A DNA stretch of 64,000 bases, taken from the NCBI GenBank assembly GCA_024195585.1, contig SWBL01000163.1, positions 1 to 64,000 on the forward strand, written 5' to 3'. Shown here piece by piece: positions 1 to 9,306 of this stretch. The stretch's first letter is position 1; each line of letters opens with the position of its first letter. Below the pieces are notes generated by a model, which saw only the letters and a program-made list of their open reading frames with translations, was not told the origin of the DNA and ran no database searches. The stretch comes from Aureobasidium sp. EXF-3400 (Eukaryota > Ascomycota > Dothideomycetes > Dothideales > Saccotheciaceae). A program made the position numbers and the translations under genes.

Positions 1-433
1 GTGGTCACCCACCGTAGTACTAATCTGCCGTTCAACTGCTTATGTATGGCAGAGCGGACGGGATGCCCAGTTTTCAGCTGACTGTGGCCGTATGTACTAG
101 ATTAGCGTTTTGTGACCAATATAATCCTTGTTTGCACATACTCACAGTCTTGTCGCTCAGCGTGGCTCGCATTTATCAAGAGGCTATGAGCAGTGGCAGG
201 CGGCACTTGTCCGTGGCTAGGCTTGTGGCTTTGTAGAATACCAAAATCTGAACACGTACTCATCAAATCATTGGTACAGGAAAAGAAAGAATTGAGCAGA
301 AAACAGCAAAAAGAAAAGAATAATAATTTTTTGATACAAACATCCTTTGGCCGGAAGAAAAAAAGCACCCCTTTGCACGCATTTCCTTGACAATCATTAT
401 AAAATCCTCCTCATTTTTCCGCATCAAATGGCC
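1..433. other. Intergenic, downstream of secreted protein A
   Basis: No supportable gene. The stretch is the 3' flank of the minus-strand secreted protein A gene. It holds only short overlapping open frames without domain or composition signals. The A/T-rich segment around 270-420 would suit 3'-UTR and polyadenylation sequence. Confidence 0.5.
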
Positions 434-1718
434 TTACCAAACACTACCTCCACTGCTGGTGCACTCGGCAGCCCAAGCAGAAGGCGTGGTGGTTTGAGTG
501 ATGGTGACTGTCCATGGTACACTCTTTGTGGTCGTTGTGTGCGCAACATCCCATTGAGTGATTGTAGGTTGGACGAGATCCTGGATCAAAGTTTGCAGAG
601 CTGCAAAGTTGAGGAGGGCTTGTGTTACAGTAACCACTGCTGGTGTTGAGGTGCTGAGGTTTGTGTTAGCTTTGTGGTCGGGCAATACAAAATAGGAGGA
701 GGAGGAATGGAACATACACTGTAGCCAGCACAGTCGTAGGAACAGTAGTCGTAATTGTCGTCCACTGCGTCGTCGTCTCCGTCACAAAGACATCAGTGTT
801 GGTCGCCGTCACAGTAGTCACACTAGCATCAGGCCCTCTCTTTTCCAACCCTTGCAATCTCTCACCTCTGCTTTTGACAAATTCTTGCTTGGCTGCTGCA
901 TCTTCCATCGCCCCACGCTTGAATTTCGCAGAGTTGAGTCGTTGCGAGACGGTCTTGAGGATTGTGATTTGGATCCTGGCAATGGGGTCGGTTTGCCAGT
1001 TTAGTGTTGGCGAGGCACAGGAGGCTTGGACTTCCACGGTGGTTTGGGTGACTCGAGGGGCGTATTGTGTTTGAGTCACCGTAAACAAGTTTTGAGTGAC
1101 GACCTGAACTTGTAATGGATGAGACAGCAAAGTAGGTGTTGCGAAGGCCATGAGTGCCTGTTTTGTAGTCGTTGAAGGCACCAGAGTTGTTGTGATGGTA
1201 CTCGATGTCGTGGACAGGATACTAAAGACGCTGGTCTCGAGGTCGGTGGCTGTGACTGTGGGTGTAACGGTTACTGTTGTGGGAGTGCCGACTGTGAGAC
1301 TAAAGTCTCTTTGGTAGGCAATGGGGTCGCCGTCGCCATTGTTGCTGATAACCACTAGAGACCAGTCGCCAGAGTAGAGCTTGTCTTGTGGCCAGTCGCT
1401 GCAAGTTACCGTTTCTGGTGTGTAGGCAGGAACCAAAGGTGTATCTGAGCATTCATATTGGTCGCCATTAGGATCCACAAGGATGTTCTGCAGTTCCTGA
1501 TTAGTCTTGCTCGAGCATGTTGATGGATTTGATGATCTTACGTTGGCAGTATCGTTGTCACAGCCAGAAAACTCCTGGACCAGTGTGAAGGGAACAGTCA
1601 ATTCGCTGTTCTCGAAATAGGTGCCTCCATTTTGGATGTCAATGCCGTAGACTTCACATTGTGCAGAAGCGAGTCTGGAACCAATAGAGGCGGCAGCGAA
1701 GAGCAACGTCGATCGCAT
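434..1718 (-). CDS. Secreted Ser/Thr-rich protein A (paralogue of protein B at 12143-13605)
   Basis: Spliced model on the minus strand: 1718-1542, 1487-718 and 653-434, giving 388 aa. I chose the start at 1718 because a signal peptide (MRSTLLFAAASIGSRLASA) begins there. The mature N-terminus is a ~130-residue globular domain with Cys pairs and the blocks GCDNDTAN, NILVDPNGD, YSGDW and ISNNGDGDPIAY. A Thr/Val-rich stalk follows (TVTVTPTVT). A dibasic-bracketed segment (KR at 915-920 and KR at 837-842) comes next, and the tail is ECTSSGGSVW. The first intron (1488-1541, 54 nt) is inferred because protein B reads straight through the same point without the 18 extra residues. The intron has no stop and a length divisible by three, so retention would insert 18 residues. 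No GPI-type hydrophobic C-terminus is seen. Function is unknown; a wall-associated or secreted role is inference. Confidence 0.75.
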
Positions 1719-3045
1719 ATTGAGCGAAGGGTATACTAGGTGTTCGAAGGTGATGATATGCAACGACCCAAGAGAGAAAATGAAAGACAGATGACAGACC
1801 TACAAGAGCACAAACTCACAACGGAGCAGCTACATGACTTACTTATGTGGTCTGCTAGGGGGATCGATTGTCCAAGCAAACTTCGGAGTATCCATCAAAG
1901 TTGATCGTCATGGACACATAGAAGCATAGATCTTGTCTGAACTTACGAGGCCCACTGTAAAGCTGGTTCGACAAGTCCTACTAAGACAAACCAGGATTAT
2001 GCATAGAAAGCACATCAAGGTTGACAAAAGCCTGCAGTAGCAACTGCTTTGCACGGCAGAGAGGACCACTGCCAGTAAGGTCTAAATTCGGCATCCTGAC
2101 CCGTCATATTCCCGTTGAATCGTAGGGCGAACGAAGAAAAAAAAAAGAGTTGTTCGGCGTGCGAAAGCACCGTGCCCTTGCATGCTACGTAGTACAGCGC
2201 ATGCGAGCATGGCGATCTGTCATCCTTCTTGACGTTTGCGGTTTGCGCTCGACGGACTGAGAGTAAGTTGGGTGCACACGTAGTCATGGCAAAGGTGGCA
2301 AGGTGGAGAAGAAGTGTGAGGGTGCAGTGATCATCCAAAGGACCGAGACAGCCGTATCTTTGGAAGAACGATCCGTCATCTTCTTTTACCTTTTCAATCC
2401 GATCTCTCGTTGAGTTAGTATATCAGTCTTCTCAGACGCGTCGCGAACTCCAAAGAGCTTGAAAGCTGTTATCGCTTTCGAGACCCGTCAACACTGTCAA
2501 GACGTTCCAGAGAGCTGGCAAAACCACGACAAGAACAGATTCAACAGAAGAACAAAAGCGCGCGTGGGTGAGCGGATGGAGATGTCGTGGATGAAAAAGC
2601 TTCCATGTCGATCTCGGACTTCTGAAGAAAGACGACGATCAGATCTGATTGTGGCTTGTGATGCCGTGGATCCGCGCGAGTCGTCTACCGACTCCACTCG
2701 GCGAATTTACGTGCCTGGTGAGTCGGTCAGAGGTATTTGAATAAGAAGCGGAACAGGGATGTCAGTTTGTCAAAAGGTTTTGTCGCGCTTGTGTTGAGCC
2801 GCGAACCTCTTTGCTGAGATGCGGCACGGCAGGTCGATGTTGTGGTACATGAGTACATGTAAGAAGCATTACGAATATGCGAAGATGAGAACGGCAGTTG
2901 AAAACACTGTCATTGTATGGAGAAAAGGTATGGACATTGTGCCTCCTTGCTCGAAACTGATCCGACCAACGCCTCGCTGTAAATATGTGCAAAGTCCTTG
3001 TCCTAGCCCAGCCTTTGTATGCAACCATCCGAATCCCATGCCTGC
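1719..3045. other. Intergenic region, no supported gene
   Basis: 1.3 kb between the start of secreted protein A and the 3' end of the J-protein gene. Several 60-107-codon open frames overlap on both strands, but none has a domain, signal peptide or spliceable partner. One ACGCGT hexamer lies at about 2436. Nothing else stands out. Confidence 0.5.
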
Positions 3046-3961
3046 CTATGCTTTTGACTTCTTGGTCTTTCTCTTTGCAGTCCTTTCGAAGGCCTCCTCC
3101 GGAGGCTCGTCTGGCGACTGAGCTCTCTTCTTGCCCTTCTTCTTAGGTGCTGCGCCGTACTTCTCGGCCAGATTGTCGAGGAAGTCTTCGCTTCTGGCTT
3201 TGTTGCGTTGCTGGATCATGGCGGCGAGAGACGACAGATCCGAGTCTCCTCCTTTGGCGCTGGCCTTTTTCTTGCTGGCAGTCTTCTTTCCGTGTTCCTC
3301 TGCTTCTTCGGCTTCTTCATTTGCATTTGCAATGCGACAATCAATGCTCTTTTGAGATTCTTGAGTGAACTTAGGGTGGGCAATGACGTCTTCCTTCTCA
3401 ATGGCGTCGTTGATGATGTTGCGGAAACGGTCCTCGTCAACTGCAGGATTGCTGACCATGATTTGTTGGTAGATCTTGTTCATGTCACCCTTATACTTTG
3501 TGTAGGCAGAGAGCAAGGCATCACGTTCCTCTTCGCTGCCCTTGTAATCTTTGGTGAAGGAGACGATGGTGTCTTCAGTAACGGCGTTTGCGAATTGAGC
3601 GCGATAGAAGTCGTTCCAGTTAAAGATGTCGTCGTCTATGTCGAGAGACTCGTCGGTGCGGCCAGTGTTGTCGTAGCGAGTGCGACGGCGTTCGTCACTT
3701 AGCACGGCGTACGCGAGAGCGACTTCTTGAAACTTTGTATGGGCAGCATCCTTGTCTTCGGGCTTTGCCTTATCTAGGAAGGGTCAGAATGTCGTGCCGA
3801 CAGACAGAGTGAAGTGACTTACCAGGATGCCATTTGAGAGCGGCCTTGCGGTAAGCAGTCTTGATTTGATCTTGGGTGGCAGTTTTTTCGACGCCCAAGA
3901 CGTCGTAAGGCTCGACAGTGGGAGGCTCGTCGAGCTCGAGGTCGTCGATGTTTGTCGGCAT
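3046..3961 (-). CDS. DnaJ (J-domain) protein, DNAJC9-like
   Basis: Two exons, 3961-3823 and 3773-3046, give 288 aa. The J-domain spans roughly residues 17-85 ([20 protein letters not shown]). The diagnostic HPD triad (residues 45-47) is completed only by splicing: the Asp codon is G|AT across the intron 3774-3822. After the J-domain come the segment [19 protein letters not shown], a helical middle region and a Lys-rich, nuclear-localisation-like C-terminus ([19 protein letters not shown]). This order matches the DNAJC9 family, whose animal member is a histone H3-H4 co-chaperone that recruits Hsp70; that role here is inferred from family. It shares a 175-bp divergent promoter with the deaminase gene. 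An ACGCGT element lies 48 bp upstream of the ATG. Confidence 0.85.
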
Positions 3962-4008
3962 GATTGATGTTGGTATTGTAGAATAAATCAAGGGCAGAAG
4001 GACTGTAG

Positions 4009-4014
4009 ACGCGT
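4009..4014. promoter_or_regulatory. MluI cell-cycle box (ACGCGT) in the divergent promoter
   Basis: ACGCGT lies 48 bp upstream of the J-protein ATG and 123 bp upstream of the deaminase ATG. It matches the MBF-type element of fungal G1/S genes. A six-base palindrome occurs often by chance, so only the position makes it worth noting. Confidence 0.35.
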
Positions 4015-4136
4015 GGGCTTCAGGATGACGCGCTTGGAGCACGCGAGATCAATCAATCAGCGCAGCCAAGCAACTACGCCCATCACTCTACGTCTTCACT
4101 GCTCTTGTCCTTCACTTTTTTCGCTCAAACACAACA

Positions 4137-4670
4137 ATGGCACAACTCAGTCATCTCGACTATATGCGCCTGGCGCTAGACGAAGCCCGCAAATCTCCCC
4201 CAAAGCCCACCAACTTCTGCGTCGGCGCCGTCCTTGTCTCGCCCTCGTCGCCCGAACCTATCCTCGCAACTGGCTACACCCTCGAGCTGCCAGGCAACAC
4301 TCACGCCGAACAATGCTGTCTCGGAAAACTAGCCCGCGCCATGAACATCTCCGAAGAACATGTTGGCTCCATCATGCCTAATGATACTGTTCTCTACACT
4401 ACCATGGAACCTTGTGACTTCCGCCTTAGTGGTAATCTGCCCTGCACAGAGCGCGTCCTGTTGACGAGAAGCAGTCTAAGTACCGGCCACAAGGGTATCC
4501 AAAAGGTCTACATTGGTGTCAAAGAGCCGGAGAAGTTCGTAGGTGAGAACAAGGGCAGAAGTAAGCTTGAAGATGCTGGTATTCCCGTCATCCACGTCGA
4601 GGGTCTTGAAGACGACATTCTAAAAGTCGCTACCGCTGGTCACGAAATCAAACAGGAAGATCAACAATAA
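4137..4670 (+). CDS. Cytidine/deoxycytidylate deaminase-fold protein, DRAP-deaminase-like
   Basis: Intronless 177-aa frame beginning ATGGCACAACTC. The zinc-dependent deaminase signature is complete: HAE at residues 56-58 (NTHAEQC) and a second motif EPCDFRLSGNLPC with Cys93 and Cys103. The nine-residue spacing between these Cys, ending in Pro-Cys, is closer to the riboflavin-pathway deaminase (RibD/Rib2 type) than to plain cytidine deaminases (PCxxC). The likely reaction is hydrolytic deamination of a pyrimidine or pyrimidine-like riboflavin precursor; the exact substrate cannot be read from sequence. No targeting signal is seen, so it is probably cytosolic or nuclear. It is divergent from the J-protein gene, and its stop is 57 bp from the stop of the next gene, which converges on it. 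Confidence 0.8.
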   Translation: MAQLSHLDYMRLALDEARKSPPKPTNFCVGAVLVSPSSPEPILATGYTLELPGNTHAEQCCLGKLARAMNISEEHVGSIMPNDTVLYTTMEPCDFRLSGNLPCTERVLLTRSSLSTGHKGIQKVYIGVKEPEKFVGENKGRSKLEDAGIPVIHVEGLEDDILKVATAGHEIKQEDQQ

Positions 4671-4727
4671 AATCTATTCTTCTCTATTCATACACATGTC
4701 GTATCAGGCCATAACTCATCAAGGCTT

Positions 4728-5594
4728 TTAGTTGCCTCTTGCTGCGTCCTCCTCCTTGTTCTTAGGGACTGAAATAATTTTTGGTACTGTGACCGAGTTG
4801 AGGTTACGGAAGGCCTGTAAAGAGCATAGTCAGCAAAAGCTTCACGAAACAGCGCGAACCACGGAGCTGGACAAAACGAAGCCGTCCTCACCAGCCACGG
4901 TCGTGTCCACCACACAAAACTCCACAGGTAGAATACCCAAGCCCACGAATAGTACGCCCACCAAAACGGACTCAGCAGTTGCGCGAAACTCACATTTGCA
5001 ATGGCGCCCTCGGGAAGCTTGCCGTTCCACTTGTCCTGGACCTTTGTAATCTTGCCGCCCTCGTGGAAGATGTTGACGACCGAGGAAATGGTCTGCTCCA
5101 TACCGACACCCTTGACCTTGTAGCGTGTCTTCAAGTTCATGCTGATGGGGTTGCCCGATGATGTGACCTCGTGGTCAAGTCTCTCGATCTCGCTGAATGC
5201 TGATTGAAGACCGTACTGCAGAGGAACAAGGTTAGCATACTGCGTGCTTGAGTGAAAAAGAACCGTTACGCACCCATTGTGCCTCGTACTGCTTGCGACC
5301 CTCAGCAATGGTGATGGGGTCCTCGAAAACACCCTCATCCTTCCAAAGCTGAAGCTTCTCCAGACTGGGGCGACCAGCAAAGAGATCGAGAACGCTTCCG
5401 ACCAGTGTCTTTTGCTGCTCCTCGAGAGTGACTCCAGCAGCAGTCTTGATATTGGTGTTTTCTATGTTGAGACCTGAAGACATGGCTGCGGTTTGTGTTT
5501 GGTTCAAAGGCTGAGTTCTTGCGAATTGTAGAGTTGCTGGTCTGCTAAGGATGTTGGCAGTTTGTTGAATGTAGCGAGGAGTAAAAGGACGCAT
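4728..5594 (-). CDS. NTF2/SnoaL-like conserved fungal protein, possibly mitochondrial
   Basis: Three exons, 5594-5274, 5215-4994 and 4814-4728, give 209 aa. Frames join cleanly at EAQW|YGLQS and GAIAN|AFRNL; the second intron is 179 nt, long for this window. The N-terminal ~38 residues (MRPFTPRYIQQTANILSRP) are basic and hydroxylated, with few acidic residues, like a mitochondrial presequence; an internal Met (MSSGLN) is an alternative start. The core (LDLFAGRPSLEKLQLWKDEG, then NIFHEGGKITKVQDKWNG) has the alpha+beta pattern of small NTF2-like or SnoaL-like (DUF2358-type) proteins. No catalytic residues can be assigned, so the function is unknown. It is convergent with the deaminase gene. Confidence 0.75.
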
Positions 5595-5782
5595 TTGGTA
5601 TGTTTGGAAGAGATATCGCAGGGACGAAACAGCTACGTGATATATTCAATTGTTTGGGGCCTTCGCTACTCGGAGTGGATTGGCACCCGCATGAACGATG
5701 TAGTCACAGTGACTACATTTTACCTTGATGTCATGCGGGGACTCGATGGTGGGGACAGAGTCCGTGCATCTTCACGACATAC

Positions 5783-6002
5783 CCCAGTAGAAACCTCTCA
5801 TCGAGTGGTTGAATGCCTCGGGAGAAAGGCGCTTCTTTGCAAACGCCTGAGCATCTGCTACAAGAGCGATTTCGGATGGGAATTAAATGTCCTTGACGAC
5901 AACTGGAGCAGGCGTACCGATCTCCTTCTGGCATTGGAAGATCTGTTTCCCGCTGACGGGGACAGCAGTCCATCCGTTGGCTTTGATCTCGTTGGTGAGC
6001 AT
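5783..6002 (-). pseudogene. Cyanamide hydratase-like gene remnant (N-terminal fragment with an in-frame stop)
   Basis: The minus strand from 6002 reads NEIKANGWTAVPVS, then PAPVVVKDI, an in-frame TAA (5885-5883), and in the same frame [20 protein letters not shown] and [11 protein letters not shown]. It ends at a plausible donor, gtatgt, at 5782. I recognise this as the N-terminus of fungal cyanamide hydratase (urea hydro-lyase, HD-domain family), where the DI-x-FP and NHSMRxFYWG blocks are conserved. Codon 40 is a stop. The remaining ~170 residues, including the HD metal motif, are not found in the ~190 bp before the neighbouring start at 5594. It is therefore both truncated and interrupted. 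A sequencing error at the stop is possible but would not explain the missing C-terminus. Confidence 0.75.
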
Positions 6003-6105
6003 TGCCTTGGGTACTTCGAGGACTTTGTACGCAATAGATAGTGCTTTGGTGTATTCGCTTTAACCACCTTCGACGGCAGCTATATATAATCTCGCGTCCT
6101 CGCCA

Positions 6106-7309
6106 TATCAACGACGCAACCCTGAAAAAGATGCACGCGATTGACAACTGTCAAACCTCATGTTTGTCTGCGACCAAAATGACAGAGATGCCATACAGAA
6201 GCCCTAACCTAACTTTCACAACCGAGATGTTTGCGACCCTAAACCTTCATTTTGGCCATTTTTCTGACGAGTGACATGTCAAAGACAGGGCGTGGACGAG
6301 GTTTTAGATACCATCGACGTACAACCACGCCCTTTCATTTCCGACTTTGACCTAGGTGTGTTGAGAATCGCCCTGCTATAGCTGAATTAGGTCGTTTTGC
6401 TGGAGAATTTGCTTTGGCTAGATGGTTGCACTCGCCCCTGTATAACAGCGTTGGAAATATGTCTACATATATGATGGATAGTCATGGTCTGGATTACTTG
6501 TTCCGTTTGTGCGTCTGTCTCTCATCTGCCCCTTGAGCATAAGGATCTGGACACTATGGACTTGCAAGTCTTGCCATCGACAATGCATGAGGATCATAGA
6601 AGACAACAAAGGCATTTCACGAACCCCGTAGCTTCGTTTTCACTCGTAGAAAAGGTAACCGCTCACTCGCCTTTCACTCTCACCACCTCACAAGTCACCC
6701 CTTATATTCCAACCAAGTTGGCATTCTCTCAGCAGTCAATGGTAGAGTTTGGCACAATCAGTAAGACCAACTCGTAAAACCCCATTGCGAATAAAACTCC
6801 TGGAAGTCCTCGGTTCGATCCTTGGATGTAGCGGAACATTGTTTGTTCTTTCTCTTCTTGCCAAAAAGGTAGAATACTTTGCAAGCAGGTGGGGGTTTTC
6901 CCAAGACTAGTTGTGATGAACAGCTAGTCTGGTTTTTTGCTCCTTTGGATTGAGATGGGGTTTCTGGCTATCCCTGGATTCGCTCAGGGGTGGTGTACCT
7001 TACCACTTTTGGTAGGCGCTCCTTCTTTCACAAGCAGGTCACTATTGGGAAAGCGACAACATCTGTATAAGAGACATGTAGTGTAGTAGGCAAGAACTCG
7101 AAAGAGGAAACAATGCTGTTGATTCAATACCACAGGAGACTAAGAACAGTGAAACTCCCAAGCATAGCAAATGATGGTAACAAAGTCCAAACAGGAAAAT
7201 CAGAATCCTAACCCAGTCGATCCAAACATTACCCTGGATCTTCTTAGATCTCCCCCTTTTGCCTGGTTTTCCACTCCTAACGAGATGACAAAAAAAGAAA
7301 GAAGAACAT
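6106..7309. other. Intergenic region downstream of the laccase
   Basis: 1.2 kb without a supportable gene. It contains the laccase 3' flank and one strong hairpin (listed separately). A GGTTCGATCC box at 6812 resembles a tRNA T-arm, but no complete cloverleaf can be built around it. Confidence 0.5.
6904..6930. repeat. Inverted repeat / hairpin, 11-bp arms
   Basis: Arms 6904-6914 (AGACTAGTTGT) and 6920-6930 (ACAGCTAGTCT) are complementary over 11 bp with one G-U type mismatch. They flank a 5-nt loop. It lies about 380 bp beyond the laccase stop codon, so it could be in a long 3' UTR or simply intergenic. Confidence 0.6.
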
Positions 7310-9151
7310 CTAGAGACCACTGTCGATTTGAGGGTAAGCCATGTTTGCTGAGTAGCTTCTCCAGGCCTCACACTGAGAGTTAAAGGTGGTCTGGTCAGGC
7401 ATCTGGATGGTGCTCTTGGACTCGATGAACTGAACACCAAGACCCTCGGAGATGTGCCATGCAATGTGGCAGTGCATGAGCCACACTCCAGGGTTGTTTG
7501 CTGGGAAGGCGATCAAGAGCCAACCCAGACCGGGAAGGATGGAAGTGTCACGGCGGGGAGGGTTGGCAAAGTTCAGGCTTGCGGTGCTGGAGTCGAAGAC
7601 GCCAGCGCCTGAGCCAAGAACGAAGAAGTCGTGACCGTGCAAGTGAATGGGGTGAGGCAGCGGTGGGTTCTGCTGGCCCATCTGAATGAGCCAGTAGGTC
7701 CATTGACCCTCTGTGGGGACCTCGATGACGGCATAGGGATCGGGGTAGCTAGTGTTGCCCTCGAAGATGTATTGGAGGGTCGGCTTGTCCCAGTTGATCA
7801 TCATGGCGGTTGTGTCCAAGTGCCAAAGAGCGAAGTTCTGACCGTTTGTGGTAACACCAGGTGCAACACCAGTGCTCAGGGTCTGCACTTGAGCGGCGTA
7901 CTGGCTCTGGTCAACAGCCTGGGTCCAGTAAGGAACAGTAACCAGCTCGCTACAGCCGTTTGTAGGAGGAGCTTCGTTGCTGTCGGTGGGATTGGCAGCT
8001 GTGACTCCGGAATAAGTGAAGAGAGCACGGCCGCCCTTGTTGTTACCACTGTAACAATCAGTAGCTGCCTCAGCGCGGAAGAAGTAGTTGCCAGGAGTCT
8101 GGTTGGCGGTGAAGATGACATCGTATCGTTGACCAACAGCAAGCAGGATCCAGCCTTGGCCAGTCAAAGGCTTGACGGGAATGAAGTCAGCAGAAATGAC
8201 AGTGAAGTTGTGACCATCGAGCTTAACACGGATGGCATTGTCGACAGAGGTGTTGATGATTCGCAGGCGATGTCTCTTGTTAGGGGTGAGGGTCATTTGG
8301 GCATACGCTCCGGCGCCAGAGGCACTCATTCCCTTGCCATTCACAAGGATGTTATCACCGTTAGGTGGGGGTGCATTGTTCTGAAGATTGTAGAGAGTGA
8401 CGTCGTTGACTCTGGTTGCGAGACCGTAGTACCAATCGCTGACAGGGAAAGCACCAAGATCAATGTCATAGTTGGAGGTAGCGGGACCGTTGATGACAAT
8501 CGTACCAGTAACACCCATACCGTATTGGGATGAGTAATGACTGTGGTACCAAGAAGTACCGAATTGAGTTGCAAGGAATGAATAGGTTCTGCTTCCGCCT
8601 GGAGGGATGGGGCATTCCGTAAGACCACCGACACCATCAGAACCCACGCTGTTAAGTTGTCTGACACCGTGCCAATGGAAACTGCTACCATTGTTCTGAA
8701 GAGAGTTCTTGACGTTGATGACGACTTGGTCACCCCAGTTGGCAGTAATGACAGGGCCAGGCTGTTGACCGTTGATGAGGAAGCACTCGATAGCACCATT
8801 ACCGTCCGGGTTACATGTTGTATTTGTGATCTCAAGGTTGTAAGTTACGGTGTTTCCTGTGGTAGGATGCTTCTGGTCGAAGTCCGTCTTGACACTGTAA
8901 CCATTGCTCCAACACTGACGGGAGTTTGGCCCGTTAGTGCAAGCAGCATCGGCTACCAATGAGGTGGAAGATGAAGCTGCTTTGGATGTCGATGATGCTT
9001 TGGTTGACGAAGATGAGGAGCTAGTTGCACGACGGACCATCTTGCCCATACGGTCAGCTCCCCATAGATAATGGCCTTCAGGTAATGCGTCGGCCCAAGA
9101 GACTGAGGCGAATGCCAAGAGGCAAAGGCCAGTGAGCTTCTGGAAATGCAT
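7310..9151 (-). CDS. Secreted ascomycete laccase (multicopper oxidase)
   Basis: Single-exon 613-aa frame. Residues 1-20 form a signal peptide. An Arg-Arg at 40-41 suits kexin removal of a propeptide. Residues 43-64 are an unusual Ser-rich linker before the cupredoxin core. All four copper motifs are present: HWHG (159-162), HSH (203-205), HPIHLHGHDF, and HCHIAWH (560-566) with the type-1 Cys561 and axial Leu571. The protein ends exactly in DSGL, the C-terminal plug typical of ascomycete laccases. It should oxidise phenols or melanin precursors with reduction of O2 to water, outside the cell or in the wall; the natural substrate is not visible. A TATA-like run lies ~150 bp upstream of the ATG. 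No introns are needed. Confidence 0.95.
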   Translation of the reverse strand: MHFQKLTGLCLLAFASVSWADALPEGHYLWGADRMGKMVRRATSSSSSSTKASSTSKAASSSTSLVADAACTNGPNSRQCWSNGYSVKTDFDQKHPTTGNTVTYNLEITNTTCNPDGNGAIECFLINGQQPGPVITANWGDQVVINVKNSLQNNGSSFHWHGVRQLNSVGSDGVGGLTECPIPPGGSRTYSFLATQFGTSWYHSHYSSQYGMGVTGTIVINGPATSNYDIDLGAFPVSDWYYGLATRVNDVTLYNLQNNAPPPNGDNILVNGKGMSASGAGAYAQMTLTPNKRHRLRIINTSVDNAIRVKLDGHNFTVISADFIPVKPLTGQGWILLAVGQRYDVIFTANQTPGNYFFRAEAATDCYSGNNKGGRALFTYSGVTAANPTDSNEAPPTNGCSELVTVPYWTQAVDQSQYAAQVQTLSTGVAPGVTTNGQNFALWHLDTTAMMINWDKPTLQYIFEGNTSYPDPYAVIEVPTEGQWTYWLIQMGQQNPPLPHPIHLHGHDFFVLGSGAGVFDSSTASLNFANPPRRDTSILPGLGWLLIAFPANNPGVWLMHCHIAWHISEGLGVQFIESKSTIQMPDQTTFNSQCEAWRSYSANMAYPQIDSGL

Positions 9152-9297
9152 GGTCGAAAGTCAGATCCGGGCCAGCCAGTGGATACCCTGGATACTGTGT
9201 CTGAGAATAGAAAAGCGTGAGAACGATTGAGGTAGTTTGAGAAGATTCAACGAGTGATGAATGGATAGTTCGATTTTGCCAGTTGGTTCGAGGCTCG

Positions 9298-9306
9298 TAT
9301 ATATAT
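9298..9306 (-). promoter_or_regulatory. TATA-like element of the laccase gene
   Basis: An alternating TATATATAT run lies about 150 bp upstream of the laccase ATG, a usual distance for a fungal TATA box. It is the only such run in this flank. Confidence 0.45.

Noticed and set aside
5595..5782. Continuation of the cyanamide hydratase coding sequence after a GTATGT donor
   Set aside because: Reading all three minus-strand frames in this stretch gives no match to the expected next segment or HD motif.
6812..6821. GGTTCGATCC, resembling a tRNA B box / T-arm
   Set aside because: No matching acceptor, D-arm or anticodon arm can be built in the surrounding 90 nt; the T-stem itself pairs poorly.
7631..8533. 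300-codon plus-strand frame opposite the laccase
   Set aside because: Antisense shadow of a clearly coding laccase; no domain.
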